A DNA stretch of 64,000 bases from Saururus chinensis (GCA_035235625.1 CP141143.1:22613092-22677091), one strand, 5' to 3'; shown: positions 11,086 through 22,327, numbered from the stretch's first letter. Made by a program: numbers and translations. Notes: generated from the sequence alone by a model not told the origin.

Positions 11086-12309
11086 TTTATCCTTAGTGAG
11101 TAGGCTACTCTAGTTTTCTTTTGTAGAATTCAAACATTCCTTTCTAAGGATTGCCCTTAGCGAACAAAGGGGTACCTTCCCAATACGGGAACCTACTCAA
11201 TGCTCTAGTTTCCTTTCATTAAATTCAGACCTTCCCCATAAGGGATTGTCCTTAGTGAGAGGGTTTATTGTTTTCTCAATTATGAAAAATTCACCATTGA
11301 TTGTTGCATTTATATGAAAGATAATGCTCATTTACACAGGCTGTATAGGAAGAATGAAGTTTATTTTACACATGTGATTATGGTATGATTTGCATGTATA
11401 TGCAGGATGGTGTAGTTAGTGCACTTGATGTTGCAAGGTGAATTTTTTTTACGGAGAACTAAATATATATGATATGTTTATGTTGAGAAATGATTAATGT
11501 AGAATGTGATTATGAAAATGAGTTTTATATGTTTACACATGAGGTGTATATGTGTTATGAGCTATATTTGAACCCATGATATACAGGTAGCATGAAATGT
11601 GCTTATGAAATGTGGGTTATAGCATGATATACAGGTAGCATGGCTATGTGTTGATGAGATATATTATAGATAGTATGACATGCAGGTGGTATGAGTAGAT
11701 GCTTAAGGATGTAAATTATACCATGATGAATGGGCATAGTGATTGATTATGTGATGGATGTTGTAAATGTTCATACCTATGTTGTCATTATGAATTTACT
11801 TTCTATATTAAAACTCTTATTCAGCTTTGGCTCACCCCTCTTTACTATGGGCATAGTGATTGATTATCGTGTCATGCAGGTTGTTCGGATGGGCTCTATG
11901 TTGAGCATGAGGACAATGTCGGCCATATAGGGGATGGGTTTATAGAGATGTCTTGATTATGTTAGTTTGATTACATGTCATGTTGAAATTATACTTTAGA
12001 CTATACTTCACACTTTCTATTTAGCCATTATTGGCTTAGACTCTTGTTAATCTGTTAGCTTAGACTTATTTTAGCCATGTGTGGGCTTATTTATGACTAA
12101 GTATGTACGTATGTGTAGACTAATATTTTAATTAGTAGTCATTTCTTTGCTTATTTTACTTTTATATAAAGCATACATACGTAACTCCGTAATATATTTT
12201 ACCCAAGGATGAGTTAAGTCTTCGACAATCTAACTATACTTTGTCACGTTGTGTGCAGCTTTCTCCTTGCACTAGGTTCGGCTCAGGGGTGGCATGTGCC
12301 GGAGCATAA

Positions 12310-13522
12310 CAGATATTGAGAGAGTTGTGCTAAAAAACCATTACGACTAGATGTGAAGGCTTTTTCTAGAATGGGATGATTTGAGGGAGATGGCTGGTAT
12401 TGATTGGAACTTACTTTTTCTAGAATGGGATGATTTGAGGGAGATGGCTGGTATTGATTGGAACTTAGTTGACAATACTTTCATGTTATCAAGTCTGCAT
12501 GGGTGTCATTTTTTAAAGTATTTTTACAACACTTTCTATGTATTTTGTTATTGAGTTGAACACTTGAGTGAACACAAGTATGACAATTGATTTAATGTAA
12601 TATTGTGAAAGCACAAGACTTACCAACCTTGCATAGTTGGGGATATGAAGAGGAGGTTTCAGCAAATGTGATGACAATCTTTAGCAAAAGCCACACAATC
12701 GGCACTCTTGAGGATCATGGGGCAACAACCAGGTTCCTACAAGTACTCATCTAGCACATAGCCCCACTCCATTTCCTATAGGGAGATTAATTCCACCTAC
12801 ATCTTCCACAAGTCGCATGGGAAAGAGGAAAAATTGTGTGGAAGCATTGCCCATGGGTGAATCTATTACTATATTAATGCCGGATATAAATGAAATTGCA
12901 TGGGAGGAGTCACTTGTAATTAAAGAGCACTTTGAAATAGACCAATACAAACAAGTTGTAGACTTTTTGAGGGCCCTAACTGGTTACGATATTAGTGATC
13001 CCACTTATGCTTTTCCCATTCATCATTTCCTCAACACCGAAGTGTGTCATTTTGTGGTTGGCATTGCGTGATGATCCATGCTTGAGAGAGGTGCAGTTGC
13101 GTGGGGAATGGTGGAATAACATGTCTCCTAATAATTAGCTTCCTTATCTTGGTTCAGATGGTTCAGACTATAGTTTAGTTGTCATGGGTTTTCTATTACT
13201 TGTTTATGACGGAGAGACATATGATAGAATCCTTGAACTTGATCTGTTGCAAGTTTGCTTTGTTTTCACAATATCATTCTTCAATTTGACATATGTTAGA
13301 TATTTTTTTATTATATACTATGCTATTGATTTTGTTGTGATTAGTTGTTCATTACTTTCATGTGTGTTTAATGATGTTACCATAAATTGTGGTTTAGATT
13401 ATTGACATGTTCTTTACATGGATGAACTTGTGTTTGACGTAGATGAAGAGAATGTTGTGCTAATTAGGGATAGATATTCATGGCCATCCAATCATAAGGA
13501 TGGCTGAGCTGTAATATGATAT
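12310..13522. other. Unassigned sequence with degraded open frames
   Basis: No gene recognised. An 84-residue open frame (12817-13071) and fragments after it read like decayed coding sequence, including a tryptophan pair (EWWNNM) near 13105 that faintly recalls hAT transposase C-termini, but nothing secure. A 54-bp tandem duplication is at 12361-12468. Confidence 0.3.
12361..12468. repeat. 54-bp tandem duplication
   Basis: Two adjacent 54-bp units (12361-12414 and 12415-12468) that I find identical except for the last base. The high identity compared with surrounding decay implies a recent duplication. Confidence 0.9.
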
Positions 13523-13527
13523 GGGGT

Positions 13528-13847
13528 TGTTATGACCCGCCCTAAGGGTCGAGGCCCACCTTCATAGTCTACTAGAATTAGGATTTAATTATTATTAGTA
13601 TGAGTAATTTAGTATAATTAAGACTTTATTCTTATTGAGCTTAGGATAATGTTAGAAGTCCATTTCAATTAAGAATTTTATTAGCATTAAGATTGGGAGG
13701 CTTAATTACCTATAAATATGTAGGGGCTATACCCTATTTGATTAATTCAGAAATCAAAATCAAGGTATTTTAATTTATTTTATATATAAGTTATTCTTCT
13801 TATATTTTTATCTTTAATTTATCTTATATACACATCAGTCTACAACA
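13528..13847 (+). repeat. 5' LTR of the small carrier element
   Basis: 320 bp, TGTTATGACC ... TCTACAACA, with a TATA box in CCTATAAATATG near 13710 and GGGCTATACCC just after it. Directly followed by a PBS. Homologous to 28641-28913 and, on the minus strand, to about 42020-42204. Confidence 0.8.
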
Positions 13848-13848
13848 T

Positions 13849-13860
13849 TGGTATCGGAGC
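13849..13860 (+). promoter_or_regulatory. Primer-binding site (initiator Met tRNA type)
   Basis: TGGTATCGGAGC, one mismatch from TGGTATCAGAGC, the usual plant LTR element PBS complementary to the 3' end of initiator methionine tRNA. It starts two bases after the LTR. Confidence 0.8.
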
Positions 13861-14400
13861 ATTCAATTTTAGACCTCCCTACAATATGCACCCTTCCACC
13901 CTCTCCCACTCGTATTTGCTAACCCTCAATCATCAATTGAAAATAGGCATGGAAGTAATACATCAAGAATTCAATCATGATTATTATAATTGTTGCTTCA
14001 ACAACGTGATGCGAGATATCTAAATGGTGCATGACAGTTGGCTGGGTCTACCATCATCTCCCATGTCTGTAGAAGATGCATATGCAATAGTGTGTTCTGT
14101 TGCAGCCAAGGCCACAACTACACCCCCCTTTTGCCGACCGCCAAATCTTCTTTCGCCAAGAACCACTCCATGGGAGCTGATGAATTCTCACTAGCATTTG
14201 TACACAAATTGTATGTTGTTGTTGAGATGCACAACACACCTTGTTTGCCCTTGTTGACTAATGATGTGGAACTCCCCTCGCTGATTCAAGTATCTTCTGC
14301 TTAAGAAGAATCCACACCCATCGTCAAACACAATCAACCAGACAAATCACCCTTCCTTGTCCATCTAAATCCAACACCCTTAGCTCTGCTCACTACCCAT

Positions 14401-15728
14401 TAGGCTGGTAATTGGGCCAGGCTCGGGTCCGCCTGAGCCCGTTAAGCCCGACTACTCATAGCCCATTTGAAAACAAACAGTCATGAAGCAATTTTGGGCT
14501 CTTAACGGGCTATAACTGCATTCAACTTAAAAAAAGTTATGTTTAGCCTCATAACCAAATGTAACTTGAATAAATGGTAAATTTTGACATTGGGGGTTAA
14601 AAATCAGTTAGGGATTGCTATTCTACTATTTCTGGATTGAAAGAAAAATACAAATTCCTAAACCACAGCATAATTATTAAAATTCTGCTAATAAACTCAT
14701 AATTACTAAAATTATGAGTTAAGGATTGAAACTCATTGTGAAACATTTCTATCGAAACAAAAACCCATTGAGGTGAACATAATTACTAAAATCCCTATTT
14801 GCACTTCAGGGACTAGAAGATGTAGTAAACAGTAAACATCAAGAACATGAAGAGGCACCTCACTGTATTCCTAGCTCTTAATTATTCTTCTAAGAGCTTC
14901 AATAATCTTGACATCAAATTGACCTCCAGAGTCAATCATTAGACAAAAATATAATTTATGCCACTCTTATAATACTAGAAAGAATCAGATAGAAAAGATG
15001 GAACTACTTTCTTCAGGAAGGAAAAATCATAAATGAACAAGATAATTCAATGACAAAAACCAGTTTCATGCCTACTTGCAAGACAAAGACGCATAAAAAA
15101 CACAAAACCTAAAAGAATGAGAGCCTTGTCAATTGGCAATCACCTCCTTCGTGTATTTTTCATGTTTTTATTTTAATTTCTCTTTCCCTGTTACACCAAA
15201 TAGTAGAACTAAAGAATTTTTAAAAATTTTCTTTTATTTTTTCACTTTTTACTAATTCAAATATACCCTAATAGATTAAGTGATAACTCAAAAATCCACA
15301 AGAGAAAAACTATAAATAAAAGAAACACAAATTGCACAATAGGGCAAGTAAACAAACATGTTAAAGAAGAAAAAATAGGATCAGAAGAAACACAAATTGC
15401 ATAGAGGTAGAGGTGATGAGAGAAAGAGAAAGGGCATATAGGGACAGAGCCGAGCAGCCTATTGGTGAAAAGATTGGTGTGCAGGTCTGACGGTAGGCAG
15501 GAGCGAGGAAAGATTGGTTCACAGGTCTAACGGTAGGCAGGAGTGAGGAGGAACGACGAAGGCGAGAATGAAAATCGAAAAGACAAAAACTTAAGAAGAC
15601 TTATCTAACCCTCCTGGCAGAGTCCGAGCCCAGTTTACTTATCATAGCCCGATAGCAGCCCTTTCTCATTTACTAAATAGGCTCAGGTTGGGCCTGTCAA
15701 AAGGCTCATGGCCCATTTGCCAGCCATA
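14401..15728. mobile_element. hAT-like non-autonomous DNA transposon
   Basis: Terminal inverted repeats: left TAGGCTGGTAATTGGGCC, right (complement) TATGGCTGGCAAATGGGCC, both followed by GGCTC-rich sequence, in the style of hAT elements (TAGGGCTGGCAA...). The candidate 8-bp target duplication is CTACCCAT (14393-14400) and TTGCCCGT (15729-15736): 5 of 8 match and all three differences are transitions, consistent with old decayed DNA. The interior is AT-rich with no transposase; a 40-bp tandem duplication occupies 15471-15550. Confidence 0.6.
15471..15550. repeat. 40-bp tandem duplication inside the hAT-like element
   Basis: Units 15471-15510 and 15511-15550 both begin AGATTGGT and contain the ACGGTAGGCAGGAG block; a few substitutions separate them. 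Confidence 0.8.
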
Positions 15729-15754
15729 TTGCCCGTGCCAATCCCCTTTTGCTT

Positions 15755-16013
15755 ATGAGTCCTTTCAAAATCAGACAGAAGAAGAGGGGTGCCCTTAGAC
15801 TACTGGCCACAGATGTATACACAAGAAGCGCAAACATTCGGGAGTGGTGATGCCAGAGGGTTGCACAACCACCAGCTCCCCATCCACAAGTACCACCCAG
15901 GCTACTTCAGCAAGGTCGACGTACATTACTTCCAAAGGCTTTGTAACAAGTTCTTCTGCCCGACCATCAACAATGACCGCCTCTATTCCCTCCTCCCTGA
16001 GGAACTCAAGGCC
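15755..16013 (+). pseudogene. Ribosomal protein L27a (uL15) pseudogene, 5' part
   Basis: The frame starting at ATG 15755 reads MSPFKIRQKKRGA, corresponding to the basic N-terminus of cytosolic large-subunit protein L27a. After a frameshift around 15840 a second frame gives HKYHPGYFSKVDVHYFQRL, then NKFFCPTINNDRLYSLLPEE, matching the conserved core of L27a (family form [22 protein letters not shown]). About 85 of the usual ~146 codons are present. No intron is seen and the match stops at about 16013, where unrelated sequence continues. This is an intronless, frameshifted copy, probably mRNA-derived. It lies in sense orientation inside the small LTR element, next to the hAT-like element on one side and the giant LTR on the other. 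Confidence 0.85.
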
Positions 16014-18483
16014 ATGTCTTCACCGAGATCCACCCCGTTTGTTCGTAAGTTTGCCCTCCTCCTTGGCGAAATAGTGAGCTTCTCCTGCACCGACTTCCCA
16101 TCAAATCCAAGTGGTGCTCTCAGTCGATAGACGACCTCTCACCGGGCTCAATGTTGGAACCTTTGTAAGGTCCCTGATTTTTCTACGATTTTCTGGGATT
16201 TTTCTGCTATTTTTTTGGTCATTTTCGGCAGGAAAATGTGACGTTTCAGTGTATGTGTATTTGTGTATTTTTTTCTATATTTATACCCGTAGAGTCGGGT
16301 GTGGGGCTTAGTCGCGGGCCACAGGCCTCGTTGTGCACTTTCGGCATGAATTTTAGACTCATAACGTGTAACCATGTGGTACGCGTGTGTGAGGATATTT
16401 TTGGAAGAAAAAAAAATAAAATGGAAAAAGGGATCCGGATGGTGAACAGTGCGCTGCCCACCTTTTTGTGCATGTTCCCTGTGCTCGGCCGCCGCCGGTG
16501 GGCCAGTGGACCGCCGCACCGGCTCCACCCCAGCCATGCGACGGCAGGGGAGCTGCCGTCTCGGCCCCACGGCCGCTCCGCCCCGCCTCTCCCCTGTTTT
16601 TCCCGGTTAGCCGCCTTCTCTCCTGTTTTCTGACTGGAACTTCACCGGCAGTGGGTTATAGGCTCCGGCCAGCCTCCGTTTGACTGGCCTTGGGCCAGCG
16701 ATGGAAAGGCCGCCGTCTCTGGCCAGCCCCGCCGGCGTCCCCTTCTGATTTTGGTGCTGCCCCTGTTTTCCGCACATCTGTTTTGATTTGCACCGCTGCC
16801 GCCATGGGCCAGCGAGGGCCGGCCAGCCGCCCACGGCTTTGCCATGGGCCGGCGACGGCGGGAGGACACTCCTCCCGGCCCATGGGGCCTCTGCTCCACC
16901 GCCTTGCCCTCTTTCCCCTTCTCTGCCCTGTTCCGCCGACGCACTGTTTTGGGTAAACAGTGGCCGCCAGTGGCGATTCGTGGCTGATTCGACCTCTCTC
17001 CAGCCTCGCCTTGGTCCGGCGAAGGCTAGGGACCACTCCATCCAGCCCGGTTCCATCCCCACTGTCGTCCTCTACTCCGCCCAGTCCGATTTGCGCCTTA
17101 CTGTGGGTAGATTTTTCAGTGGGTTGGCACTGCCATCGTTGGCGGGTGAGGGTGACTTGACCACTATGGGCTCTGCCCTGGCCTGATGATGGCCCAGGGA
17201 CGGCCCCACCCACCTGGACCTGTTCAGCCTCCGTCCCCTCCGTATCTCCCTTGCTCAGTCCAGGCGTCCCCTATTATTGGTCTACATCTGTTTTAGACCG
17301 TGTGACTGACGTTATCAGTCGGATGCCAGATTTGATTTAGTGGACCTTAGTTCGGCTCCGCCCTGGCCCGGTGATGCCAATGGGCCACCCCTCTGGGCCT
17401 TGTTCAGCTTTGCGGCCCATAGCCACAGCTAGTTCCGCCTTACCGGCATGTGTGTCGTTGACCCCTTCTTGCCCATTTTACGCCGTCGGTACCGAACGGC
17501 CTCGGGCAAGAATTTGTATGACTTACCGTGACCGAAGGTGGATGAGTTCACCTGCTCAGGCCTTGGCCAGTGACGGCCTCGTGGCCTTTGCTCGACTGTG
17601 AACCCTCCCCTTGCCCTATACCGTGCGAGATGCACAGCTGCCCGCACCATGGGTATTGGTTGTGGGTGGCGATCAGCGATGTCGCCGCTTAGATTGGCCA
17701 CAACTAGGGCCTTAGCCCTGTTGGCTTTTGTGGGCCTTGGGTCGTCTCCTTTCAGCCCTCTCCCCCGCCCTTTTGGGTCGCGTGTGCATGTGGCCACGCG
17801 TGTACTTCTGGGTTTAGGCGCCGCATTTGTGCCGCCTGACCATCGGTTGGCTTGGCCACCGAATGGAGTTGACACAGAGCCGTCCTCCACCTCTCCTTTG
17901 TTCTCGAGCATTGCCCCACACTCTCCGCCCTTATGTGGGCCTTTGTTGATAGAAATCGTCGCCGTTGGGTGTTGTCCACGGCCGATTTTGACGTCTTGTG
18001 GCCGGCTGAGCACGTCTTAGCCACCGGCCAACCTTCAGTGAGTACACCATCGACCTATGGTCGCACCGCCACTTATGTTGGCATGATATTTCTCCCGGCC
18101 ACCCTAGTGTGCCGCCATGGATCGCGGGTTTTACCGCATTGATTTCTGACACCCTGTTTGGCCGTGACTAGTTCTAGCGCATCCTAAAACCCTCGGGACA
18201 GTAGCTCTCTCAGCCATGCAACGGTTTTGACCACCAACTCCGCCGCCGCCACCGCCACCGTCGTGTGCTCGCCATTGAACGTCATGATTACGAGGTAGGG
18301 GAGCTTTGAACTCATAAATTCATGAAGCATGCTTTGAATGAGTAGCAGCATACTAAGATTGTATGATTCCATGCTTGGATGTTAAGTAACGATCCGATTG
18401 CATGATGTGCGTGTAAACATGATTGTATGGTATGATTGATATGCATGAGATGTATGCACGTTTTATGGATGTGGATTGTGTAT

Positions 18484-18712
18484 GCGCTAGCGATGGCTAG
18501 CAAATATGTCAGTATGCTACGTATGAATTATGCATGTGCTAGTGATGGCTAGCGTGCATGTTTGAAGTATGTATGAATGTGTGTGCATGTGCTAGTGATG
18601 ACTAGCGTGTACGTTTGATGTATGCATGTGCTAGTGATGGCTAGCGTGCATGTTTGACATATGTATGAATGTGTGTATGTGCTAGTGATGACTAGCGTAC
18701 ATGTATGTAAGT
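18484..18712 (+). repeat. GCTAGTGATGGCTAGC tandem repeats in giant LTR
   Basis: Five copies of a unit centred on GCTAGTGATGGCTAGC (variants with ACTAGC), each followed by GTGCATGTTTGA-like sequence. The core is itself an imperfect inverted repeat (GCTAG/CTAGC). Confidence 0.85.
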
Positions 18713-19453
18713 TACGTATGTATGATGGTATGTGTATGTTATACGTATGTGTGAGACATACGTATGTATGATGGCTTTTTGCCTATGATATGGTTATGCG
18801 TAAGTGTATGTGGGCAGAGGTATGGGCGATGGACAGTAAGAGGTGACAGTGACTTTGTCTAGATTTGGATACGGTTGTGTAAGTGTATGACAGAGGACAG
18901 AGGATATGAGTATGACGGGCAAGGATTAGAATGGATCAGTTTGGGGTGGATTGTATATTGTGCGATTGTCAGACAGTAAGAGTGTGCATAATTGTCAAAG
19001 CATAACGTACATATTATGAAGTGAAAAGTAAGTATAATAAGTGAGATATAAGTAAGAGGGCGACAACTGGGTTGGCTCTGCGGAGCATTATTTGAGGATG
19101 TCAGTGTAAGATGTTTTGGCCATGAGATGGATGGCGAAATACGTAAGACTGTAAGGGTTGGTTGTACGATGAGTTTTGTCTATGATGTGGACGGGTAAGT
19201 GAAGTTTGTTGCCCTGACGAACTTGGGTTTCGGATCGGGCTCAAAATCAGTTTGACCAGTCGAGGACTGTGAGTTTGTGTGGCATCCGCATAATATACTT
19301 AATTCAAACTTGAATTATAAGCACAGCTAATGATTGCGTTGTGAGTTTGAGACCTGAGGGTTCGACGGATTAAGTTCCGTGTTTGAGCTGGCCGCTAATG
19401 AGTCAGCCGAGCTTTTCTCATGTCTTGCCATGGTGTTCATCCTACGGGATGTT

Positions 19454-19713
19454 GTCTGTGTGCTGTATAGGGCACCAGACGTCTGATGCTCTGCTGAGAG
19501 CGACATTGTTTCTGATTTGGTCTGCGTGCTATATCAACCCAGACGTTTATTGCTCTGTTGAGAGCGATGTACGTTTCTGACTTGTCTGTGTGCTGTATGA
19601 AGCCCAGACGTCTGATGCTCTGTTGAGAGCGAAATATGTTTTCGTTTTGGTCTGTGTGCTATATAAGCCCAGACGTTTGATGCTCTGTTGAGAGCGTTGT
19701 ATGATTCCGCCCA
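19454..19713 (+). repeat. ~65-bp tandem repeats in giant LTR
   Basis: Four units beginning near 19454, 19519, 19584 and 19649, each with TCTGTGTGCT, CCAGACGT and GCTCTGTTGAGAGCG; the last contains an inverted repeat (GCTCT/AGAGC). Two further short arrays follow: CCCAAGAGTGGCA units (about 19709-19775) and CACTATAAGACCCATTATGG units (about 19779-19845). Confidence 0.85.
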
Positions 19714-20368
19714 AGAGTGGCACTGTACGTTTCTGCCCAAGTGGCACTGTATATTTTCTGCCCAAGAGTGGCAATAGCACTATAAGACCCATTATGGTGG
19801 GCAATTCTCTGGCACTATAAGACCCATTATGGTGGGCAATTGTATGACCCCTTATGTGTGGGTGTTTATGTTTCCACGCTCAGGTAAGTAGTATCATGGA
19901 TCTACTCTTACCTATTTGATCCAGTGCCCCATGAGCATTTGTGTGCCTTACCTTCGGAAAAGTCCATGGCGTCTAGTCACTCCCCGGAGGTTAAGGTGTT
20001 GCCCCAGTGGCATTCTTTTCCTTTTCGATGCTGGAGCTTATTAGTTGTAATGAGCTTCAATGGTCGTTGATATGTGTACGATTATGTGTATGTGTACAAC
20101 TGTATGAGTGTGAGTACGACTATATGTGTATGAGCAGGACTGTAAGCGTATGAGTATGAGCACGACTGTAAGAGTATGGATACGATTGTGAGAATATGTT
20201 TCTGAGTAAGACAGTAAGTGTGATTTCGTGTAAGCTGTATGAGTGAGCATACGATTGTACGAGTAAGGTCATACAAGTATGCGTATGTTGTATGAGTATA
20301 CGTACAGTGGTATGAGTAAGTTTGTACGACCCTGGATAAGGGTGCTTGTGTAAGTTTGCTTTGACAGT

Positions 20369-20475
20369 ATGATTTTGGCACGTGGTGCCTTGGTATGATT
20401 TTGGCACGTGGTGCCTTGGTATGATTTTGGCACGATGGTGCATTTGGTATGTCTTTGGCACGATAGTGCATTTAA
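20369..20475 (+). repeat. ~27-bp TTTGGCACG tandem repeats in giant LTR
   Basis: Four units of TATGATTTTGGCACG followed by TGGTGCCTTGG or ATGGTGCATTTGG. The GGCAC/GTGCC pair inside each unit can fold. Confidence 0.8.
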
Positions 20476-20608
20476 TATGATCGTATGCGTATGTGCACAA
20501 TATGATTATATTATGTTGACTGCTTCATGTTTGAGTTGCATGACGCATGTGTTTATGAACTTATGGAGTTCACCGTTTGGGATTTCCCCTACTGGGTATT
20601 TTCCTACT

Positions 20609-20624
20609 GAGTATAAAAATACTC
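20609..20624 (+). promoter_or_regulatory. Palindromic TATA element of giant LTR
   Basis: GAGTATAAAAATACTC preceded by CCTACT, as in two other LTRs here. Located about 510 bp from the LTR end, which would be the R-U5 length if it acts as the promoter. Confidence 0.6.
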
Positions 20625-21286
20625 ATTACCCTACTTTTTAGCCCCATGGTACGGGAGGTTTTGCAGGTTGTGCGGAGACCTCCTGGAGATGGATGCTCGC
20701 TTCTGAGGTAGATTGATTCCCTTGGACTCAGGTATATGCTTTTCTCACTGCGAGTTTAATTGTGCCACAATCCGATGTATTGGGTGAGACGAGACGCTAA
20801 GATGTTTATTCTGGACATTCATTTGGATCAGTCAGTGGACTGTTATGGGACTTGCACTCAGGGATGCTTGGGAGTGATTTGTATTTAAAGTCTATGATCA
20901 TAGCAATTTATTCGTACGTGTGTTTTCGAGTAGCGCCTGATGATATTTGCTTTGGTCGTACGATGTTTGACCGTATGATGAAAACATTTAGATGGAAAAT
21001 GGATGTTTAGTGTTTTAAATTATAAACTATTTTATCAGGTTTTGATTTCGTCATTTTCCACCGATTTACAGATGTTATATTGAAAAAAATTTCCATGAAT
21101 TTTAAGGAAAATATGTGAAAAATCTTGGGCGTTACAACCTTTGCCAATGAAGAACAAAGTTTCCTCCTTTCGTCCAGACGCAACATGAAGAAGATGGGTT
21201 TGCATCATGCTGCAGGCACAAATTCGGATGGTTAGTCGCCAAACGGTCATCGTGTTTGGGCACCCCTGAGCTCTGGGAGACGAAAC

Positions 21287-22327
21287 TGTTGGACCATGGT
21301 ATGGGCTCGGGCCCGGTTTGGTCCAACATGTTGCGGTCTGGGTGAACCGGTACGGGTCACGTGGTCCAAGGGTGGTGGGGGCAGACGCGCCAACACCACA
21401 TGTTCCCTCGTTACACATAATTCGGATGGGACCCACACATGTCACACACAGACACTAGACATACATCTAGGTGTGCATTTACACATTGTGGGGCCCAGTC
21501 GCACGAATTAGGTGTTGGGGGTAGGACACATGTTTAGTGAGGGGTCGACCTTGTCCCGGGCTTGGCCGTGTGCAGGGGGTCCAGGCCTCCGCGGGCTCTG
21601 TGTGACAGAGCCCGCGCCCGTTGTGTTTGAACCTCTATTAGAAACCGGAAGAATGCAAGCTTGTAGGCCCAATTTATTCAAAGCCCAAATCAGGCCCGTT
21701 CTATTTTTGGTAAGTATGGGAATTGAAGAGAGGGAGAGAATAAGGGAGAATATTCTCCCTTATTCCCAAACTGAAATGGGATGCCCCCCCTCTTTTTGGA
21801 TCTAAGAATTCAATTGGTAAAAAGTCTCCTCTCATCTCTCTCCCTCTCTCTCTTGGCCGCCCCCCTCTCTTGAGTTTTGCTTTTCCATTGGAGAAGCTGC
21901 TGGCCGCCGCTTCTCATCCCTATCTAAGGCATTGTAGGCGGGCTGATAGGAAGGAGAGGACTCTCCTTCATCGCTGATTTGCTTTGTGGTTCGATTGGGC
22001 TGAGATCTTGCAACGTATTCTTCATCCAAGTGGAGTTTAAGAGGGATCAACACATAGGTAACTATATCTTATGCTTCACTTGTTTTGATCTTGCAATTGG
22101 CGTACTAGATCTTTTAAGGAGGGCGTGCAAGGGGCTGATTTGGCCCAGGTCAGTTTGTATCTCTCCTAGATTTAATTATCTCCCTTTGATTGATTGTATG
22201 AGTTGCATGTTTATTGCTAATTCGTATTAGTGTTGCATGCTTATGGTGTAGATCGTGTAAAGAATGGATTTTTTGAATTGTGCCACCTCTCCCACCACTG
22301 CTTCCGCTACTGGCTGGCCACTCTACA
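21287..22327 (+). repeat. 5' LTR of Copia element
   Basis: 1,041 bp, TG...CA. Contains CCCGCG/CGCGGG-rich U3, a CT-rich tract with CTCTCTTGGCCGCCCCCC near 21850 that resembles a 5' leader, and no canonical TATA that I can point to with confidence. Confidence 0.95.

Larger units (their letters stand above)
7905..12309 (+). repeat. Old Gypsy-type LTR (same family as 50003-51862), interrupted by a solo LTR
   Basis: 7905-9595 plus 11091-12309 align by eye, with moderate divergence, to 50225-51862: shared landmarks are ATTTTTAATTTCAATTTCAAAC, the GGATTTCATCTTGTGTG block, the TTCGAACGGCC cluster (8480-8585), the ATGAGCTCTATGTTGAG-like block and the GGATGAGTTAAGTCTTC block near the end. The copy at 50 kb is followed by a primer-binding site and gag, which identifies the homologous sequence as LTR. 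9480-9590 and 11086-11265 hold about four copies of a 55-60-bp unit (TTTCCTTTGT...ATTGTCCTTAG). The 5' boundary and target duplication were not found. Confidence 0.55.
16164..21136 (+). repeat. Giant 4,973-bp solo LTR, Gypsy-type, ACCTT target duplication
   Basis: Begins TGTAAGGTCCC and ends GGGCGTTACA, flanked by perfect ACCTT repeats (16159-16163 and 21137-21141). No internal region or second LTR is adjacent, so it is a solo LTR of unusual size. Three zones are visible: a CpG- and GC-rich zone (about 16440-18290) with overlapping open frames on both strands, a zone of successive tandem repeats (18484-20475), and a promoter zone with the palindromic TATA block at 20609-20624. The TATA position implies a U3 of about 4.4 kb and a short R-U5. 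The TATA block and neighbouring sequence tie it to LTRs at 4626-5848 and 9596-11085. Lineage (Tekay-like chromovirus) is a guess from LTR style. Confidence 0.85.

Noticed and set aside
12817..13071. 84-residue open frame considered as a gene or transposase piece
   Set aside because: No motif I can defend; surrounding frames are broken.
13849..13860. TGGTATCGGAGC and similar strings considered as tRNA gene ends
   Set aside because: No tRNA cloverleaf around them; position next to LTR ends marks them as primer-binding sites. No tRNA or rRNA gene was found in the window.
16656..17213. 185-codon minus-strand open frame, plus several others of 100-195 codons on both strands to 18020
   Set aside because: GC-rich DNA inside the giant LTR gives long frames by chance in all phases; translations are low-complexity and match no family.
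18484..18712. Regular short repeats considered as a CRISPR-like array
   Set aside because: Plant LTR context, imperfect repeats and non-unique spacers; ordinary tandem repeats.
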